Shown piece after piece: positions 22,217 through 24,981 of a stretch of DNA of 24,981 nt. The position numbers and the translations under genes were made by a program. How positions within the stretch are numbered: the stretch's first letter is position 1; each line of letters opens with the position of its first letter. The stretch comes from Chloroflexota bacterium. Its GTDB lineage: Bacteria; Chloroflexota; UBA6077; FW602-bin22; JACPQP01. The stretch covers positions 1 through 24,981 of the forward strand of contig JACPQP010000175.1 of the NCBI GenBank assembly GCA_016190465.1, in the 5' to 3' direction. Under the pieces are notes generated by a model. The model was not told the DNA's origin. It saw nothing but the letters and a program-made list of their open reading frames with translations, and made no database searches.

Positions 22217-24322
22217 TCAAGACCCATGCACATTGCTCTGACGGAGCAGCCGCGACGAGTTGGCGAGGATGCCGAGGTCGGGCAGGGATTGCGCCGCGGC
22301 GGCGAGGATGGGGGGAAGGAAGCCCAGCGCTGCCAGCGAGAGCCCGGCCAGGTTGTAGACCGCGGTAAACCCGATGTTCAACCGCACCACCCCCATCGTG
22401 TGGTGCGCGATGCGAAACAGTTCGGGCACCAGCGTCCAATCGTCGCGCAGGAGCGCGACGTGCGCGGCCTCGATGGCCACGTCTGGTCCCGCCACCCCCA
22501 TCGCGATGCCCACGTCGGCCTGGGCCAGCGCTGGCGCGTCGTTTACGCCGTCGCCCACCATCACGACCGTGTGCCCAACGGCCTGGTATCCCTTCACGAC
22601 GGCGATCTTGTCCTCGGGCAAAAGGTTGGCGTGGTGCCGCACCCCCAGACGTTCAGCGAGAGCCGAGGCGACCAGCTCGTTGTCGCCGGTGAGCAGCTCG
22701 ACATGCCCTACCCCCTGTGCACGCACGCGGGCGAGGGCGGCGGGCACCTCGGGGCGCAGCGTGTCGGCGGCGGCGAGGACGCCGACCAGCGCACCATCGC
22801 GAACGACGAAGAGCATCGTCTTGCCCTGCCCTTCGAGGTCGTCGGCGGCGGCAAGGGAGGCAGCGGCAGGGATCAGCCGGCGGTTGCCGACGGCGACGGC
22901 GCTGCCGCTTACGCGCGCCCGAATGCCCCGCCCGGGGATGGCCTCGAATTGCTCCGGCTCAGCCGCCGTGAGGCCGTGCCGACGCGCCAGGGCGCGCACC
23001 GCTTCGGCCAGCGGGTGCTCGGAGTATCGCTCGGCCGAGGCGGCCAACGCCAGTAGCTCGTCCGGTGAGACCCCATCGAGTGGGATGACGTCGGTGATCT
23101 CGGGGCGGCCGAGGGTGAGGGTGCCGGTCTTGTCGACGAGGAGCACGTCAGCCCGGGCCAAGGTCTCGAGGTACTTGCCGCCCTTGATGAGCAGTCCCCG
23201 CCTGGCTCCCGCGCCGATGGACGCCAGCATCGCGATGGGAGTGGCCAGGGCGAAGGAGCACGAGCAGGCCACGACGAGCACGGCAGCCGTGGCCAGGGGA
23301 TCGCGGCGGATGACGAGCGTGAGCGCGGCGATGCCCGCGACCACCGGCAGGTAGGAGGCCGAGAACCGGTCGGCGATGCGCTGCACGTTCGCCCGGTGCG
23401 CCTCGGCCTCCTCCACCATCTTGACCACCCGCCCGAAGGTGGTGTCTTGGCCCACGTGGGTGGTGCGAACGCGCAGGCTCCCCAGGCGAGCCACGGTTGC
23501 GGCGAACACCTGTGCGCCCGGGCCGACCTCGACAGGCATCGACTCGCCCGTGATGGCGGCCTGGTCCACCGTGGCCTGCCCGCCGACGATCTCGCCGTCC
23601 ACCGGTATCTTCTCACCCGGCCGGACGACGACCACCTCGCCGACCTGCACCTGGCCGACTGGCACTTCCCGCTCCGCCCCGTCGCGCTCGACGCGGGCAG
23701 TCTGAGGGGCCATTCTGGTGAGGTCCTGGACCGCCCGGCGGGCACGCTCGGCGGTGAAGCGCTCGGCATAGTCGCCGACGCGCATGAAGAACGCGACGAC
23801 CGCGGCGGTGGCCCACTGGCCGACCGCCAGCGCCGCCAGAGCGCCGACCGTCATCAGCGTGTGCGAGACGACCTGTCTTCGCCAGGTGGCGCGGACGACC
23901 TCGCGGAACGCCGGATAGCCGCCCACGACGACGATCGCCAGGCCAAGGGGCCACGGCACCCGTTCGGTGAGCGCCTCGAGAAGCCCGAGCCACTCTCCCA
24001 CGACGACGATGAACAGGACCGCGCCGAAGACAACGCCGAACAGTGCCAGGATCGGGCGGCCGGAGCCGGCCAGAGGCGGCAGCCTGCTCGTCGCCGCGGC
24101 CGGGTTGCCGACGGCATAGCCAGCCGCCTCCACCGCCCGGCGAATGTCCGCCAGGTCGACCTTCCCCGGATCCAGCCGGATGATGGCCTTCTGCGAAGAC
24201 AGGAGGACATGCACCGATTCGACGCCGGGCAGCTCGGCAATGGCCTGCTGGACGTGCGCCGTGCATTCGGGGCAGTCCATTCCGGTGATCGGCACTTCCA
24301 CCGCATTCTGTCCGGGAGCCAC
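22217..24322 (-). CDS. Heavy-metal-transporting P1B-type ATPase (Cd/Zn/Pb-type likely)
   Basis: This 701-residue ATPase should export soft metal ions from the cytoplasm. It has an N-terminal metal-binding domain (GMDCPEC, residues 14-20), about eight membrane helices, TGESMP in the actuator domain, the phosphorylated Asp397 in DKTGTLT, SEHPLAEAV in the nucleotide domain and GDGVNDAPALAQADVGIAMG. The membrane metal site reads Cys353-Ser354-Cys355 instead of the usual CPC. The last helix has LPDLG, a Asp-x-Gly arrangement seen in Zn/Cd pumps, whereas YN in the helix before recalls Cu pumps. GTG 24322 was chosen over the longer frame because GGAGG precedes it and it starts two bases after the arsR stop. 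Metal choice is inferred partly from the CmtR-like regulator. Confidence 0.92.
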   Translation of the reverse strand: MAPGQNAVEVPITGMDCPECTAHVQQAIAELPGVESVHVLLSSQKAIIRLDPGKVDLADIRRAVEAAGYAVGNPAAATSRLPPLAGSGRPILALFGVVFGAVLFIVVVGEWLGLLEALTERVPWPLGLAIVVVGGYPAFREVVRATWRRQVVSHTLMTVGALAALAVGQWATAAVVAFFMRVGDYAERFTAERARRAVQDLTRMAPQTARVERDGAEREVPVGQVQVGEVVVVRPGEKIPVDGEIVGGQATVDQAAITGESMPVEVGPGAQVFAATVARLGSLRVRTTHVGQDTTFGRVVKMVEEAEAHRANVQRIADRFSASYLPVVAGIAALTLVIRRDPLATAAVLVVACSCSFALATPIAMLASIGAGARRGLLIKGGKYLETLARADVLLVDKTGTLTLGRPEITDVIPLDGVSPDELLALAASAERYSEHPLAEAVRALARRHGLTAAEPEQFEAIPGRGIRARVSGSAVAVGNRRLIPAAASLAAADDLEGQGKTMLFVVRDGALVGVLAAADTLRPEVPAALARVRAQGVGHVELLTGDNELVASALAERLGVRHHANLLPEDKIAVVKGYQAVGHTVVMVGDGVNDAPALAQADVGIAMGVAGPDVAIEAAHVALLRDDWTLVPELFRIAHHTMGVVRLNIGFTAVYNLAGLSLAALGFLPPILAAAAQSLPDLGILANSSRLLRQSNVHGS

Positions 24323-24324
24323 GT

Positions 24325-24669
24325 TCAGGCCTCCGCCGAAGCGCTGTAGCGGGTGCACTCGTAGATGCCCTTCGCCACATCGGCTAACAGCTCGTCGGCC
24401 AGGCCGAGAATCGCGGCCACGCGCGCATCGCCCAGCCGATAGTGGACGTGGCGGCCACGCTGCTCGGAAGCAACCAGGCCGCAGTCGCGCAGACACCCGA
24501 GGTGGTTGGAGACGTTGGGCTGGCTCAGGCCCGTCGCCGCGACGATCTCGGTGACCGTGAGCGGGCTCGCCCGCAGCGCGTCAAGGATGGAGAGACGCGA
24601 GGGATCGGAAAAGCCGCGAAAGAGCTTGGCCTTGAGGAGAGTGGCACCTGCCCGAGCGGCGGTGAGCAT
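24325..24669 (-). CDS. ArsR/SmtB-family metal-sensing repressor, CmtR-like
   Basis: This 114-residue winged-helix protein has a helix-turn-helix (LTVTEIVAATGLSQPNVSNHLGCLRDCGLV) and a wing (SEQRGRHVHYRL). Cys59 and Cys63 in the recognition helix (CLRDC) and Cys105 near the C-terminus (YECTRY) reproduce the arrangement known for the Cd/Pb sensor CmtR of mycobacteria (Cys57, Cys61, Cys102). The protein is expected to repress its own operon and release DNA on metal binding, allowing production of the ATPase encoded just behind it. ATG 24669 has GAGGT at eight bases. The stop is two bases before the ATPase start, so the genes form one operon. Confidence 0.92.
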   Translation of the reverse strand: MLTAARAGATLLKAKLFRGFSDPSRLSILDALRASPLTVTEIVAATGLSQPNVSNHLGCLRDCGLVASEQRGRHVHYRLGDARVAAILGLADELLADVAKGIYECTRYSASAEA

Positions 24670-24690
24670 CCGCGATACCTCATCCTATGG

Positions 24691-24718
24691 GCATATCAAC
24701 ATCTGGTAATATATGTGC
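24691..24718. promoter_or_regulatory. Candidate operator of the CmtR-like repressor
   Basis: An A/T-rich imperfect palindrome has GCATAT at 24691-24696 and ATATGTGC at 24711-24718. It covers the -10 element and predicted start of the arsR promoter, where ArsR-family repressors commonly bind. The dyad is imperfect. Confidence 0.4.
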
Positions 24719-24736
24719 TCGGCGGGCGATCGTCAA
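24708..24736 (-). promoter_or_regulatory. Promoter of the arsR-P-type ATPase operon
   Basis: On the minus strand TTGACG (24731-24736) and TATATT (24708-24713) are separated by exactly 17 bases; each hexamer differs from consensus at one position. Transcription is expected near 24701, giving a leader of about 32 bases before arsR. Confidence 0.75.
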
Positions 24737-24875
24737 GGGGCCCCCAGCCATTGACGCGGTTGCAGATCGTGTGTCCGAATTGGCTCAGATTGTGTTGCTG
24801 GTCTCCTGGCACCTTTCTGGACCCGCGGCCAGCCGGCAATAGGCTGGGACAGTTGCCCGGCAGGTGCCGCCCTTT

Positions 24876-24980
24876 TCAGATGGCCAGGGCATCCATCCAG
24901 GTGGCAGCCACTCGGCGACCGTCGACCTCCACCTCGATCTCGGCTGCCGCGATCTCCAAGGGACACTTGCCAGGGTACGG
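24876..24980 (-). CDS. C-terminal end of an unknown gene, partial
   Basis: The frame entering from the right edge gives 34 residues containing KCPLEIAAAEIEVEVDGRRV and ending VAATWMDALAI before TGA at 24876-24878. Hydrophobic-acidic strand patterning and GC-biased third positions suggest real coding sequence. I cannot identify the family from this fragment. The longer overlapping minus-strand frame (24733-24966) has poor amino-acid composition and was not chosen. The 139 bases between this stop and the arsR promoter show no gene. Confidence 0.45.
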   Translation of the reverse strand, partial: PYPGKCPLEIAAAEIEVEVDGRRVAATWMDALAI

Positions 24981-24981
24981 A

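Noticed and set aside
24322..24496. Longer N-terminus of the P-type ATPase (start at 24496)
   Set aside because: The extra residues are Arg/Pro/Gly-rich and overlap the arsR coding region; GTG 24322 has a good ribosome-binding site.
24733..24966. A 77-residue minus-strand frame at the right edge
   Set aside because: Composition is unlike a protein (Gly/Arg/Pro/Gln-rich), and another frame in the same place gives a better coding pattern ending at 24876.
1..24981. CRISPR array
   Set aside because: The repeats vary in length and orientation and lack regularly sized unique spacers; no cas-like gene is present.

Overview
The window is GC-rich, gene-dense bacterial chromosome. A complete fourteen-subunit complex I operon in the order nuoA to nuoN, a MutL-type ATPase cassette beside it, and abundant C-rich/G-rich palindromic repeats suggest a Chloroflexota bacterium, perhaps close to Thermomicrobia/Sphaerobacter. 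This is inference from gene content and sequence style; no search was run.

Layout. (1) Positions 1-4902 hold a plus-strand cassette: a membrane-anchored protein, a polytopic membrane protein coupled to it by an ATGA overlap, a glutamate-mutase MutL-family protein, and a barrel-sandwich-like protein that overlaps mutL. (2) Positions 4903-5802 hold an extended -10 promoter, a small unknown protein and an FmdB-type zinc-ribbon protein. (3) A consensus sigma70-type promoter (TTGACA, 17 bp, TATAAT, 5834-5862) and a structured leader precede nuoA-nuoN (6003-20772), all on the plus strand with short or overlapping junctions. The encoded enzyme is a proton-pumping NADH:quinone oxidoreductase: NuoEFG form the NADH-oxidising module, NuoBCDI the connecting module and NuoAHJKLMN the membrane arm. 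(4) Positions 20772-22216 are decayed: a frameshifted fragment of a secreted-type protein and an internally deleted sugar phosphate isomerase/epimerase remnant. (5) Positions 22217-24736 hold a minus-strand metal-resistance operon: a CmtR-like ArsR repressor followed by a heavy-metal P1B ATPase, with its own promoter. (6) The right edge carries the 3' end of another minus-strand gene.

The most unusual property is a set of palindromic repeats that lie not only between genes but inside reading frames. They add about 66 residues to the NuoB N-terminus, insert in NuoG, NuoM and MutL, and form the C-terminal tails of NuoB, NuoE, NuoI and NuoM. The same nucleotide repeat is read in different frames in different genes, and stem changes are compensated between copies, so selection or copying acts on the DNA/RNA rather than on a peptide. 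Several copies also supply purine-rich sequence just before the next start codon. Other points worth checking are the MutL cassette, the CSC (not CPC) motif of the P-type ATPase, and the nuo leader with two alternative hairpins and a possible tiny leader peptide.
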